A DNA stretch of 64,000 nucleotides, from the NCBI GenBank assembly GCA_963977105.1, contig CAXBNI010000001.1, forward strand, positions 620,001 to 684,000, read 5' to 3'. How positions within the stretch are numbered: position 1 is the first letter of the stretch; each line of letters opens with the position of its first letter. Under the pieces are notes generated by a model that saw only the letters and a list, made by a program, of their open reading frames with translations, did not search any database and had not been told where the DNA came from. The translations under genes were made by a program, and so were the position numbers. Source of the stretch: UBA2705 sp963977105. GTDB lineage: Bacteria > Pseudomonadota > Alphaproteobacteria > Micavibrionales > Micavibrionaceae. Shown here in pieces: positions 17,523-26,005 of this stretch.

Positions 17523-19001
17523 TTACTTCTTAGCGGCCGTTTTCTTTGCGGGTGCTTTCTTCGCAGCAGGCTTTTTGTCGCCATCTTTTTTCGCTGCTGG
17601 TTTTTTAGCTGCTGTTTTCTTTGCTGCTGGCTTTTTTTCTTTTTTCGCTGGCATCTCATCATCAAAGTCTTCTTTAAGAAGCGCTTCAACGTCAACAGTT
17701 ACTTCTTTAACTGCAGCTTGTTCAAGAATGAAATCAACAACTTTTTCTTCGAATAAAGGCGCGCGAAGCATCTCGATCATTTGTGGGTTGTTTTTGTAAT
17801 ATTCAAAAACTTGCGCTTCTTGACCTTGGTATTTCTGTGCTTCTTGAATAACAGCTTGGTGTAATTCTTGTTCAGCAACAGTCACTTCGTTTGCGTTACC
17901 AATTTCAGCCAAAACAAGACCTAAACGGACGCGACGTTCTGCAATGTCTCTAAGCTCTGCTTTTTCTTCATCACCAACGCTGTGATCATGATCACATTTT
18001 TCGCCTGGTGCATGATTATGCTCCTGTGCGCGTTCTTGCTCAATACGGCTAATAATGCTGTTATGCTCGGCCTCAACCATAGTTGCAGGCAGTTCAATCA
18101 CATGTGCATCATCAAGCACGTCAAGAAGTGCTTTTTTCACTTTTAGGCGGCTCATGCGGTCATATTCACCGTTCATGTTTTCTTCGATAACTTTACGAAG
18201 TGCGGCAAGGTCATCAAAACCAACTGTTTTAGCGAATGCATCATCAACTTCACAAGCAACAGATTCTTTAAGTTCGTGAACCGTTACATCAAAGATTGCT
18301 TCTTCGCCAGCAAGGTCTTTCATGCCGTAATCAGCAGGGAACGTTACAAGGACGTCAACTTTGTCGCCTGCTTTTTTGCCAACCAACTGGTCTTCAAAAC
18401 CAGGAATGAATTGGCCACTACCAAGTTTGAGTTCAAAACCAAGCGAAGACATGCCGTCAACTGTGAAATCATCGCGCTTACGACGACCAGCAAAGTCCAT
18501 AAGAACAATGTCGCCGTCTTTAGCTGCGCGCTTTGTTTCAACCGTTTTACTTGTTGAATTGTTAGACGCAATTTCCGCCAAAGTTTCTTCTACTTTTTCA
18601 GCAGGAACTTTTGCAACAGGTTTTTCAAGCTTGATCGTTTTCAGATCCATGACTTTAACTTCTGGAAGTGACTCAACTGCCATTTTATAGACAAGGTCTT
18701 TGCCTTCATCAAAAGTAACGACTTCGATTTTGGGCTGCATCGCAGGCTTAATCTTTTTATCGCTTAAAACTTGTGAAGATGTTTCATTTACAGCTTTCTC
18801 AAGAACTTCACCAAGCATTGCTTTGCCGTAACGCTGGCGCAAAACCGGCATTGGCACTTTACCTTTACGGAAACCAGGGATATTTACACCCTTACCGTAT
18901 TCAACAAGGCGATCTTCAACGCGCTTATCAAGGTCATTTGCTGGGATAGTAATTTCTAACTCGTGGCTAAGGCCTTCGCTTTTAAGCTCTTTGATTTTCA
19001 T
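17523..19001 (-). CDS. tig: Trigger factor with a lysine/alanine-rich C-terminal tail
   Basis: 492 residues against about 430-450 in most species. Ribosome-bound chaperone and prolyl isomerase that meets nascent chains. The N-terminal ribosome-binding signature GFRKGKVP (about 43-50) is intact. The FKBP-type domain runs about 155-245 and the C-terminal chaperone arms about 250-445. After that, about 40 residues consist almost only of K, A and P in repeated AAKK/PAAKK units, resembling histone H1 tails. A His-rich patch (HNHAPGEKCDHDHS) lies near 325. The tail is strongly basic and could add contacts to rRNA. Confidence 0.96.
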   Translation of the reverse strand: MKIKELKSEGLSHELEITIPANDLDKRVEDRLVEYGKGVNIPGFRKGKVPMPVLRQRYGKAMLGEVLEKAVNETSSQVLSDKKIKPAMQPKIEVVTFDEGKDLVYKMAVESLPEVKVMDLKTIKLEKPVAKVPAEKVEETLAEIASNNSTSKTVETKRAAKDGDIVLMDFAGRRKRDDFTVDGMSSLGFELKLGSGQFIPGFEDQLVGKKAGDKVDVLVTFPADYGMKDLAGEEAIFDVTVHELKESVACEVDDAFAKTVGFDDLAALRKVIEENMNGEYDRMSRLKVKKALLDVLDDAHVIELPATMVEAEHNSIISRIEQERAQEHNHAPGEKCDHDHSVGDEEKAELRDIAERRVRLGLVLAEIGNANEVTVAEQELHQAVIQEAQKYQGQEAQVFEYYKNNPQMIEMLRAPLFEEKVVDFILEQAAVKEVTVDVEALLKEDFDDEMPAKKEKKPAAKKTAAKKPAAKKDGDKKPAAKKAPAKKTAAKK

Positions 19002-19087
19002 GATATCTCTTCACTTTTCATTATTTATATATTGCCAACTAAAAAAAAAGATCAAAATAACATTGATCTTTTTTACTACTCTATAAA

Positions 19088-19172
19088 TGGTGCGGGTGGA
19101 GGGACTTGAACCCCCACGTCCTAAGACACTAGAACCTAAATCTAGCGCGTCTACCAATTTCGCCACACCCGC
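19088..19172 (-). tRNA. tRNA-Leu (anticodon TAG)
   Basis: 85 bases with CCA and a long variable arm, as class II tRNAs have. Acceptor arms GCGGGTG and CACCCGC pair. The anticodon loop TTTAGGT gives TAG. Located upstream of tig, the common alphaproteobacterial neighbourhood. Confidence 0.97.
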
Positions 19173-19326
19173 ATTTATATGTGTAAGGCAACTGGTTACA
19201 GAGCGCGTTTTTACACTATTGATTCAGCTTCGCCAAGTGTTTTTTTGCTTTTTTTTAAAGAAAATAACAGAAAACAAATAATAGCGTTGAAAACACTGCA
19301 CTTTATTGTTCAAAACAAACCATGAA

Positions 19327-20838
19327 CTATCTGGGTATTTGTGCCTTTTGATTGGTTTTATAAATTTCTGTCAAAGTACGCGCCATCGCGATTGGCAGCT
19401 CCGAAGCGACCATGCCAGCGCTTAGTTTTATTGATGCCGCGCCATGCATCCACACCGCACCACACGCAGCTTCAAATGGCGGTATCTTCTGCGCTAGGCA
19501 CCCAGCCACAGCACCTGCGAGAACATCCCCGCTACCTGCTGTTGACAACCAAGGCGAAGCTACCGTGTTGACACAAGCGCGGCCATCTGGTGATGCAATA
19601 ATTGTATCCATACCTTTTAACACAACAACGCAGTCAGCTTGCTCTGCTGCCTTTTTCGCACGGTCGAGCTTATTAGGAAGCGTTGCTAAATCAGGGAACA
19701 TACGCGCAAACTCACCATCATGCGGCGTAATCACGCTCGCGACATTAAGTGACACTTTCCCCAAAGCATCACCATCTAAAACAACCTGCATATCGTGTTT
19801 CAGGCAAGCATCTGCTAAAGCCTGCATCCCCAAAGCATCATCTGCCCCCGGCCCAATTAAACAGACACTCACATGCCTTTCATGCATAAGGTCAGCGGCA
19901 TCCTGTGCATTATCAAAGCCGCGCACCATAACTTCTGGTGCGACTGTTGATTGATAAATTCTGGCGGCATCTTTGGTTGTGACAATACTGCCTACCCCTG
20001 CCCCAGTACGCATCGCGCCACTTACAGCAAGTCGCGCCGCGCCAATCAAATCCTCGCCGCCTAAAACAGCAACGTGACCACGGATATATTTATGTGTGCT
20101 GGCGTCTGGCACTTTCCAAAATTGGTTCCAGAGTTCTGGACTGTTTAGATGCGCGGGCACTTCCATGCCTGCAAAGCAGCTTTGGTCTATGCCAATATCG
20201 ACCACATGGATTTTTCCGCAATATTGCGATCCCGGCTGCAAAACATGTTCAATGCGCGGCCTAGCGAAAGTCACGGTATAGTCTGCCTTTAGGATGTTTT
20301 TATCCACCCGCATATCTTTACCAAGCCCCGTCGGTACGTCCACAGCAATGACCGTTACATGCTCTTGGCGCACTGCATTAAAAGTTTCATTTATTTCTGT
20401 TGATAGCTTCCGGTTCAAACCACGCCCGAATATTGCATCAATGACAATATAGTCCTCATTCAAAACAATTTCAGACAACACAGAAACATCGCCTTTATAC
20501 ATTTGCGCCGCTTCAGCAGCAACGCCGTCTAACATAACTGTTGGTTTAATACAGTAGACATGTACATTCCAGCCGGCACGTTCCAAAATGGCCGCTGCAG
20601 CAAACCCGTCACTGCCATTCGCACCTGAGCCACAAAGCACAGCTACAGGGCGCCGTTCAAAACGGTTTGCCACGAACTCGGCAATGCCACGCCCTGCTTT
20701 TACAATAAGGTCGATTTCAAAAACGCCAGAATTTTTTATAAGCTTCTCAGCCCGCTGCATTTGCGCAGAGGTATAAAGTGCAAGACTTACGCGGTTCTTT
20801 TTTTGCATACGCTCAATAAAGTGTTCGGTTTGATTCAT
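19327..20838 (-). CDS. nnr: Bifunctional NAD(P)H-hydrate epimerase / ADP-dependent NAD(P)H-hydrate dehydratase
   Basis: 503 residues. Repairs hydrated NADH and NADPH. The N-terminal YjeF epimerase domain (about 1-215) contains GSGANGSDGFAAA and the IDAIFGRG and DVPTGL segments. The C-terminal ribokinase-like dehydratase domain (about 235-490) contains VLKGMDT and the catalytic-loop GSGDVLAGAVAG. Typical fused two-domain length. In many alphaproteobacteria this gene is followed by glnB-glnA; here tRNA-His and glnA (opposite strand) are the neighbours. Confidence 0.95.
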   Translation of the reverse strand: MNQTEHFIERMQKKNRVSLALYTSAQMQRAEKLIKNSGVFEIDLIVKAGRGIAEFVANRFERRPVAVLCGSGANGSDGFAAAAILERAGWNVHVYCIKPTVMLDGVAAEAAQMYKGDVSVLSEIVLNEDYIVIDAIFGRGLNRKLSTEINETFNAVRQEHVTVIAVDVPTGLGKDMRVDKNILKADYTVTFARPRIEHVLQPGSQYCGKIHVVDIGIDQSCFAGMEVPAHLNSPELWNQFWKVPDASTHKYIRGHVAVLGGEDLIGAARLAVSGAMRTGAGVGSIVTTKDAARIYQSTVAPEVMVRGFDNAQDAADLMHERHVSVCLIGPGADDALGMQALADACLKHDMQVVLDGDALGKVSLNVASVITPHDGEFARMFPDLATLPNKLDRAKKAAEQADCVVVLKGMDTIIASPDGRACVNTVASPWLSTAGSGDVLAGAVAGCLAQKIPPFEAACGAVWMHGAASIKLSAGMVASELPIAMARTLTEIYKTNQKAQIPR

Positions 20839-20938
20839 AAAATGCGCTCAAATATCTAAAATAAAATAACTACTGTATCTAAGTTAATACAGCGTACTTA
20901 AAAAAACGTAAATTTCACATGAAAAAGAATAAGATAGA

Positions 20939-21014
20939 TGGGGCGACTGACGGGGCTTGAACCCGCGACCACTCGGACCACAACCGAGAGCTCTACCACT
21001 GAGCTACAGCCGCC
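20939..21014 (-). tRNA. tRNA-His (anticodon GTG)
   Basis: 76 bases including the encoded extra G at -1, which pairs with discriminator C73, the identity feature of tRNA-His. Acceptor GCGGCTG pairs with CAGTCGC. The anticodon loop TTGTGGT gives GTG. CCA is encoded. Confidence 0.97.
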
Positions 21015-21123
21015 ACATTATCTTGCTAGTCAGCTAAATGTGACTAGGCCAGATTTATAACTGAATTTATTGAAGCGCGTCAAGAGTTATGGGGACGGAA
21101 AATGCACTTTTAATAGAAAAATA

Positions 21124-21159
21124 TTGATATTTTCACTTATCATGCAATAATAACATTGC
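21124..21159 (+). promoter_or_regulatory. Candidate glnA promoter with overlapping operator-like dyad
   Basis: TTGATA (21124-21129) and TAATAA (21148-21153) are 18 bases apart. The -10 box lies inside the dyad GCAAT-N6-ATTGC (21144-21159). The half-site recurs as ACATTGC (21153-21159) / GCAATGT (21181-21187) with a 21-base loop. An overlapping dyad suits a repressor. The start would leave a leader of about 100 bases. Confidence 0.45.
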
Positions 21160-21257
21160 TGCGCTGCAAATACTGCATAGGCAATGTGGCAACAAATCAA
21201 ATATCATGAACACTATTAAAGGCACGCCAATTACTTGGCAAAACAGAGGAAAGTATA

Positions 21258-22685
21258 ATGTCTAAACACCTAAAATTCAAAACATCATCTGATCTTGTTA
21301 AATACATTAAAGAAAACGACATTCAGAATATTGATTTTGAATTCACAGATTTACGCGGAAAATTACAACACACAGCCCAGCATGTAGATACAGCCGATGA
21401 AGACCTTTTTGATAAAGGTATCTATTTTGATGGCTCGTCTATTGCAGGATGGAAAGCCATTAATGAATCAGACATGAACCTACGGCCAGACCTGTTAAAA
21501 GTAACCGTTGATCCCTTCTCATCAATCCCGACGATTAAAATTTTCTGTGACGTGTATGACCCTATAACCAACAAGCCATATGACCTAGACCCGCGCAGCA
21601 TTGCAAAAAAAGCCGAGGCGTTTTTACGTGATGGCGGGTTTGGCGATGAAGCATATTTCGGCCCAGAAGCTGAGTTTTTTGTTTTTGATGATGTACGCAT
21701 TCATAATGAAATGAATCACATAGGTCACCGCGTTGACAGCATTGAAGGCCCTTATAATTCAGGCCGAAAATATGATAACGGTAATTTAGGCCACCGCCCA
21801 GGATTAAAAGGCGGTTATTTCCCCGAAGCGCCTGTGGATAGTTTAGCTGACTTACGCGCAGAAATGCTTTCTGTGATGCGTGAAATGGGCGTGCCTGTTG
21901 AAAAACACCACCATGAAGTTGCACCGAGCCAATGCGAATTAGGTATCAAATATGCCACATTGACGGAAAGTGCGGATAATATACAAATTTATAAACATGT
22001 TGTACATAATGTCGCCCACGCTTATGGCCGATCAGCCACATTCCTGCCAAAGCCCATTATGGGCGATAACGGCTCAGGTATGCATGTTCACCAATCCATT
22101 TGGAAATCTGGTAAGCCAAGCTTTGCTGGCAAAAGCTATGCCGGCCTATCTGAAACAGCGCTATACTACATTGGCGGCATTATTAAGCACGCCAAAGCGT
22201 TAAACGCATTCACTAACCCGTCAACAAATTCATATAAACGTTTAGTGCCCGGTTATGAAGCGCCTGTTATGCTTGCTTATTCAGCGTGCAACCGCTCCGC
22301 TTCATGCCGCATTCCTTTCGGTAATGAGCCTAAGGAAAAGCGCGTCGAAGTGCGGTTCCCTGACCCTGTGGCGAACCCATACTTAGCCTTCTCGGCGATG
22401 TTAATGGCTGGCCTTGACGGCATTGAGAACAAAATCCACCCAGGCGACGCGATGGATAAAAACCTCTATGAGCTAGATGCTGATGAATTGAGCACGATGC
22501 CTACGGTTTGTGGCTCATTGCGCGAGGCCTTAGAAGCGCTTGCTGCTGATCATGCTTTCCTTGAAAAAGGCGGCGTGTTCACGCATGAAATGCTCGAAAG
22601 CTATATCGACCTCAAGATGGAAGAAGTTTCACTTTATGAAACAACGCCTCACCCGATTGAATTTGCGATGTATTACTCATCATAA
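21258..22685 (+). CDS. glnA: Glutamine synthetase, type I
   Basis: 475 residues, the usual GSI length. Makes glutamine from glutamate, ammonia and ATP; a cytosolic dodecamer. The N-terminal beta-grasp has FTDLRGKLQH and FDGSSIAGW (about 55-63). Catalytic metal/ATP segments include EAEFFVFD, the NGSGMHVHQS loop, and NRSASCRIP. Adenylylation site Y404 (NLYELDADE) is present, so control by GlnE is likely. GlnB is not adjacent. ATG has AGAGGAAAG upstream. A strong terminator follows. Confidence 0.98.
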   Translation: MSKHLKFKTSSDLVKYIKENDIQNIDFEFTDLRGKLQHTAQHVDTADEDLFDKGIYFDGSSIAGWKAINESDMNLRPDLLKVTVDPFSSIPTIKIFCDVYDPITNKPYDLDPRSIAKKAEAFLRDGGFGDEAYFGPEAEFFVFDDVRIHNEMNHIGHRVDSIEGPYNSGRKYDNGNLGHRPGLKGGYFPEAPVDSLADLRAEMLSVMREMGVPVEKHHHEVAPSQCELGIKYATLTESADNIQIYKHVVHNVAHAYGRSATFLPKPIMGDNGSGMHVHQSIWKSGKPSFAGKSYAGLSETALYYIGGIIKHAKALNAFTNPSTNSYKRLVPGYEAPVMLAYSACNRSASCRIPFGNEPKEKRVEVRFPDPVANPYLAFSAMLMAGLDGIENKIHPGDAMDKNLYELDADELSTMPTVCGSLREALEALAADHAFLEKGGVFTHEMLESYIDLKMEEVSLYETTPHPIEFAMYYSS

Positions 22686-22712
22686 ATGCGGCAAATTTAC
22701 ACCGCACATTGA

Positions 22713-22746
22713 CAAAAGGCTCATAATGATGGTTATGAGCCTTTTG
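22713..22746 (+). terminator. Terminator of glnA
   Basis: 14-base-pair stem (arms CAAAAGGCTCATAA / TTATGAGCCTTTTG) with a six-base loop followed by TTTT, 28 bases after the glnA stop. Confidence 0.88.
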
Positions 22747-22832
22747 TTTTGCGTGTACTTCGTATTGACGTTTCGCCATCAAGATCATAAAATAAATACA
22801 GATACACTCGCAAAAAATAAGAGAATGTAATT

Positions 22833-23600
22833 ATGCGCGCTATTCACATCATCTGTTTTTTAGCCCTGACAAGCGCTGCGTTTATTACAACGGCTGACGC
22901 CGATATCGGGGTGCATAATCACCAACTTAATATTGCGATCGAAGATTCATGGCCTCCCTATGCAGATATAAACGGCCAAGGGCACTCCCGCGATATTCTT
23001 GAGCGTGCACTAGAGCTCACACAAATAGAGTACCGCGTTCAGGTCGAGCCTTACTCGCGCGCCTTGTATTTAACGAAGTCAGGTCTTGTTAACGCCTGCT
23101 TAAACGTGACGAGACAGAGCTCGACAGAAAGTGTTTTTCATTTTGGAGAAGAGCCGCTGTTCATTGCCGATGCCTATTTTTTTGTCTCTCCAAAAAACCA
23201 GCTCCCGATGCAATCACTACGCGAAGCGCCCGATCATTACAAAGTCGGCGTTATCACAGGGTATGAGTATGGTGAACAATTTGAAATCGAGAAACACCGC
23301 CTCTTTCTCTCCGAAGTCCGCACGCAAGAGCAACTGATTGCGATGCTAAAAACGGGGCGCCTAGATGCTATTATTATGTATGATGAAGTTTATGAACACA
23401 CGAGAATAAAAATGGGGCTACCACAAGACCTTTTTCGTCGTGCATTCCTTAATCATAGCTCTGATATACATGTTGCCTTCAATAAGGAAAACCAGTGGTC
23501 TAAAAGCTATGCTGCGCAGCTTGACGTTGCATTACGCGCGCTCAAAGCAAGCGACCAGCCACAGCATAGCAAAACCTCGACAAAACAAAACGCAGATTAA
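22833..23600 (+). CDS. Periplasmic substrate-binding protein, family 3-like
   Basis: 255 residues. Signal peptide with cleavage predicted near ADA-DI (about residue 24). The mature start LNIAIEDSWPPYADING is the classic lobe-1 opening of amino-acid (HisJ-type) binding proteins. A hinge pattern with VGVITGYEYG near 140 and a lobe ending LKTGRLDAIIMY near 180-190 fits the two-lobe fold. No permease or ATPase is adjacent, so it may serve a distant ABC transporter or act as a solute sensor. A Gln/Ser/Lys-rich C-terminal tail (about 20 residues) extends past the fold. Confidence 0.8.
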   Translation: MRAIHIICFLALTSAAFITTADADIGVHNHQLNIAIEDSWPPYADINGQGHSRDILERALELTQIEYRVQVEPYSRALYLTKSGLVNACLNVTRQSSTESVFHFGEEPLFIADAYFFVSPKNQLPMQSLREAPDHYKVGVITGYEYGEQFEIEKHRLFLSEVRTQEQLIAMLKTGRLDAIIMYDEVYEHTRIKMGLPQDLFRRAFLNHSSDIHVAFNKENQWSKSYAAQLDVALRALKASDQPQHSKTSTKQNAD

Positions 23601-23604
23601 AAAT

Positions 23605-24018
23605 CTAGTTTTTAGTGCCTAGCCCAATGTCTTTAGCAAGCTGACTGCGTTTTTCCGCGTAGTTTGGCGCGACCATAGGATAATCCGCAGGTAACCCCCA
23701 ACGCTCACGGTATTCCTCAGGCGTCAAATTATAAACAGATTTCAAGTGGCGCTTGAGCATTTTCAAATGCTTCCCATCTTCCAAACAAACAATATAATCA
23801 GGCATGATGGATTTTTTGATTGGCACCGCAGGGCTTGGGCGATCTTTATTGCGCCCACCTTCACCTGACACGCTAGCTAAGCTTTTATAAACCTGCTTGA
23901 TAACATCAGGAATATCACCAGCCTCCATACGCGCATTGGCGACATGTGACGACACTATATCTGTCGTCATTTGAAGTAATTCTTTATTCGTTACTGTATC
24001 TTGCACAATAAACCTCAT
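23605..24018 (-). CDS. MucR/Ros family transcriptional regulator with altered zinc site
   Basis: 137 residues. Ros/MucR proteins are H-NS-like global repressors of alphaproteobacteria (exopolysaccharide, motility, virulence, cell cycle). The family end LPADYPMVAPNYAEKRSQLAKDIGLG is nearly canonical, as is the helix segment LKMLKRHL and TPEEYRERWG. The zinc-finger position shows C78, D81 in place of the second Cys, H91, and V95-Y96 where MucR usually has His. This resembles Ros homologues reported to fold without structural zinc. N-terminal oligomerisation helices cover about 10-50. Stands alone. Confidence 0.92.
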   Translation of the reverse strand: MRFIVQDTVTNKELLQMTTDIVSSHVANARMEAGDIPDVIKQVYKSLASVSGEGGRNKDRPSPAVPIKKSIMPDYIVCLEDGKHLKMLKRHLKSVYNLTPEEYRERWGLPADYPMVAPNYAEKRSQLAKDIGLGTKN

Positions 24019-24087
24019 ATTTATAAAAGTAAAAGCAGTACAAATTACATCTTCACAAATAAAAGTAAATAAATACTTATAAAAAAA

Positions 24088-24108
24088 GCAGCGCCTTTAT
24101 AGCGCTGC
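24088..24108 (-). terminator. Terminator of plsC
   Basis: Perfect 7-base-pair stem GCAGCGC / GCGCTGC with a seven-base loop. On the minus strand it is followed by seven T. It lies about 34 bases after the plsC stop. Confidence 0.87.
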
Positions 24109-24141
24109 CTTGTAAATAAAAACCGTTTTAATGCGGGGCTG

Positions 24142-24999
24142 TTAGCTAGTGTAAGCTATAGTGCCTGCCTTCACTTCTCTCTGATCTGGAGCGACGGTTT
24201 GCTGCACCTGTTTATGCGCTGCATTAATAAGCTCAAACTGGTCTTTATAATCCGCAGGATTCATTGCAGGGAACACAGTAACTTCAATCGTCATTGTTTT
24301 GGTTGCCATACGGTTCCAAATACGCTTCAGCATATTGTCTTCATCAAAGCGGCTGTAATAAGCGCGAAGCTCTGGATTGTCTTGCGTGCTTTGGCCTTCG
24401 ACATCTTTGACGCGTATGGCGATCGGCTGCACAACGACATCTTTTTCAAGCTTCACCTCACGGCCTTTTTTATCAACGCCTTTTTCGCCATATAGCATGC
24501 TAATTAAACCTGCACGAAAACGGTCAACGCGTGAACCGTCATTCGTAGTGCCCTCAGGGAACATAATGACATTCTCGCCTTTGTTAAAACTCTTGGCAAT
24601 TTTACCAATTGATTCAGGGTTAAATTCGCGTGAGCGGCGGACACCAATAAATTTCATGGCCAAAGCAAGCTGACCGACAACAGGCCATTTTAATATCTCG
24701 CCCTTGCCGACAAAGTTACCATTAAGTGCACTGCCTGCGACAAAAGGATCCGCCATCGACATGTGATTTGCGACAAACCATGTTGGCTTGTCTTTTTCAA
24801 GCTTTGCCGAGGCTTCGTTGAATTCTATTTTAATGCCGATTAACTTGCGCATTGTATTATAAACCATATTTGGTATCAGCGTTTTATTGCGAAATATTGG
24901 CCCAACAATTGCGCCCTGCGTCACAATAGCCGCGGCGAGTAATGGAAAAGTAACAATGCCGATTAACGCACGGCGCGCTGCACGTAGCTGACGTCTCAT
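24142..24999 (-). CDS. 1-acyl-sn-glycerol-3-phosphate acyltransferase (PlsC family)
   Basis: 285 residues. Adds the second acyl chain to make phosphatidic acid, at the inner membrane. The N-terminal membrane helix is about 11-32. The catalytic NHMSMAD box gives H79-x4-D84, and FPEGT is at 147-151. A QPIAIRV segment near 205 corresponds to the family's fourth block. A C-terminal region of about 70 residues is longer than in E. coli PlsC. ATG is preceded by AGGGGA. The family also contains ornithine-lipid acyltransferases (OlsA), so the exact acceptor is inferred. Confidence 0.9.
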   Translation of the reverse strand: MRRQLRAARRALIGIVTFPLLAAAIVTQGAIVGPIFRNKTLIPNMVYNTMRKLIGIKIEFNEASAKLEKDKPTWFVANHMSMADPFVAGSALNGNFVGKGEILKWPVVGQLALAMKFIGVRRSREFNPESIGKIAKSFNKGENVIMFPEGTTNDGSRVDRFRAGLISMLYGEKGVDKKGREVKLEKDVVVQPIAIRVKDVEGQSTQDNPELRAYYSRFDEDNMLKRIWNRMATKTMTIEVTVFPAMNPADYKDQFELINAAHKQVQQTVAPDQREVKAGTIAYTS

Positions 25000-25115
25000 G
25001 AAATAAGTCCCCTAAATATATTTTTATTATGAACCTTAATATGCATGTAAACAGACTTATGGCAAGATATTAATCTCCAACGCAGCCCATTTATACAGAG
25101 CGCGCTTCTCTAAAC

Positions 25116-25838
25116 CTACCCTATGGTCTTATAGATTTTCTTGCTCAGTGATACATCCGCAGGTTTTAAATAGGCTGGGGAGACATTAATGGGCTGATAG
25201 CCACTCGCCTGTTGCGCTGTGAAATACTCAAGCGCCATCTCCGCTAAGACTTCAGTCGATGTCTGGTTATAAGACATTTCCGCGCGCCACTGACTTGCGA
25301 CGTCGGTGTTTGGTTGCACGAATGATTGTACGAAACGTTCTACCGCATCACCAATAATCACGCCCCGCGCTTTACCACAAAGTAGATGATCATGGAGCGC
25401 CGGCCCTGATATTGCTTGCGCGGGTAATTCTGCCTGCCCCGCTTGCCATGTTGCAGCATAAAAGTCATCGCGCTTTGTTTCAAGGACAACGCAGACATTG
25501 TCTGCGTCCCCCGCATTGCTTCGTAGAAATTGACGATATAATAAATCTAACGTTGAAACACCAAGCACAGGCACATCTAGCGCCAAAGCCATAGCCCGCG
25601 CCGTAGACAAGCCCACGCGCAACCCCGTAAACGCGCCAGGCCCATTGGTGACAACCACAGCGTTAATATCAGCATAACTCATTGCGGCACGCCCAACAGT
25701 CGCGTCAATGATCGGGACAAGTCGTTCAGCCTGCCCGCGTTTGATATCTTCAAATGTCGTATAATATTGGCGCTCCGAAGCGTGCCATATGCTGACGCGG
25801 CACCCCGTCAATGCGGTATCAATAGATAATATATTCAC
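25116..25838 (-). CDS. tsaB: tRNA threonylcarbamoyladenosine biosynthesis protein TsaB
   Basis: 240 residues. Inactive ASKHA-fold partner of TsaD, needed with TsaE for t6A37 formation in ANN-decoding tRNAs. It begins with MNILSIDTA, and the conserved VVTNGPGAFTGLRVGLSTARAMA signature lies near 63-85, followed by VLGVSTLDLL. The C-terminal half is variable, as usual. It is alone on the minus strand; tsaD and rimI, frequent neighbours, are not in the window. Confidence 0.93.
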   Translation of the reverse strand: MNILSIDTALTGCRVSIWHASERQYYTTFEDIKRGQAERLVPIIDATVGRAAMSYADINAVVVTNGPGAFTGLRVGLSTARAMALALDVPVLGVSTLDLLYRQFLRSNAGDADNVCVVLETKRDDFYAATWQAGQAELPAQAISGPALHDHLLCGKARGVIIGDAVERFVQSFVQPNTDVASQWRAEMSYNQTSTEVLAEMALEYFTAQQASGYQPINVSPAYLKPADVSLSKKIYKTIG

Positions 25839-25944
25839 TGTAGATCTCTCTTTATTTATCCTCAGCGTTGATAGTAAATATCAGGCCTCGCGTCAAATTT
25901 AAAAAGCAATCTGTCGCTAATATACGCATTAACACCCTTTATGG

Positions 25945-25972
25945 TTGACAGTTAAGTGATAAAGCATATCTT
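25945..25972 (+). promoter_or_regulatory. Sigma70-type promoter of the NodB-like gene
   Basis: Consensus TTGACA (25945-25950) and TATCTT (25967-25972) with 16 bases between. The predicted start near 25979 is about 27 bases before the chosen GTG. Confidence 0.55.
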
Positions 25973-26005
25973 GTGTAACATTCATAAACATCTTTGGGGT
26001 TCAGC

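Noticed and set aside
21221..21240. Sigma54-like promoter before glnA (GGCACG-N4-TTAC)
   Set aside because: The essential GC of the -12 element is replaced by AC, and transcription would start only about 12 bases before the ATG.
25994..26005. TTG start for the NodB-like gene
   Set aside because: It precedes the GGGG ribosome site; GTG at 26006 is better placed.
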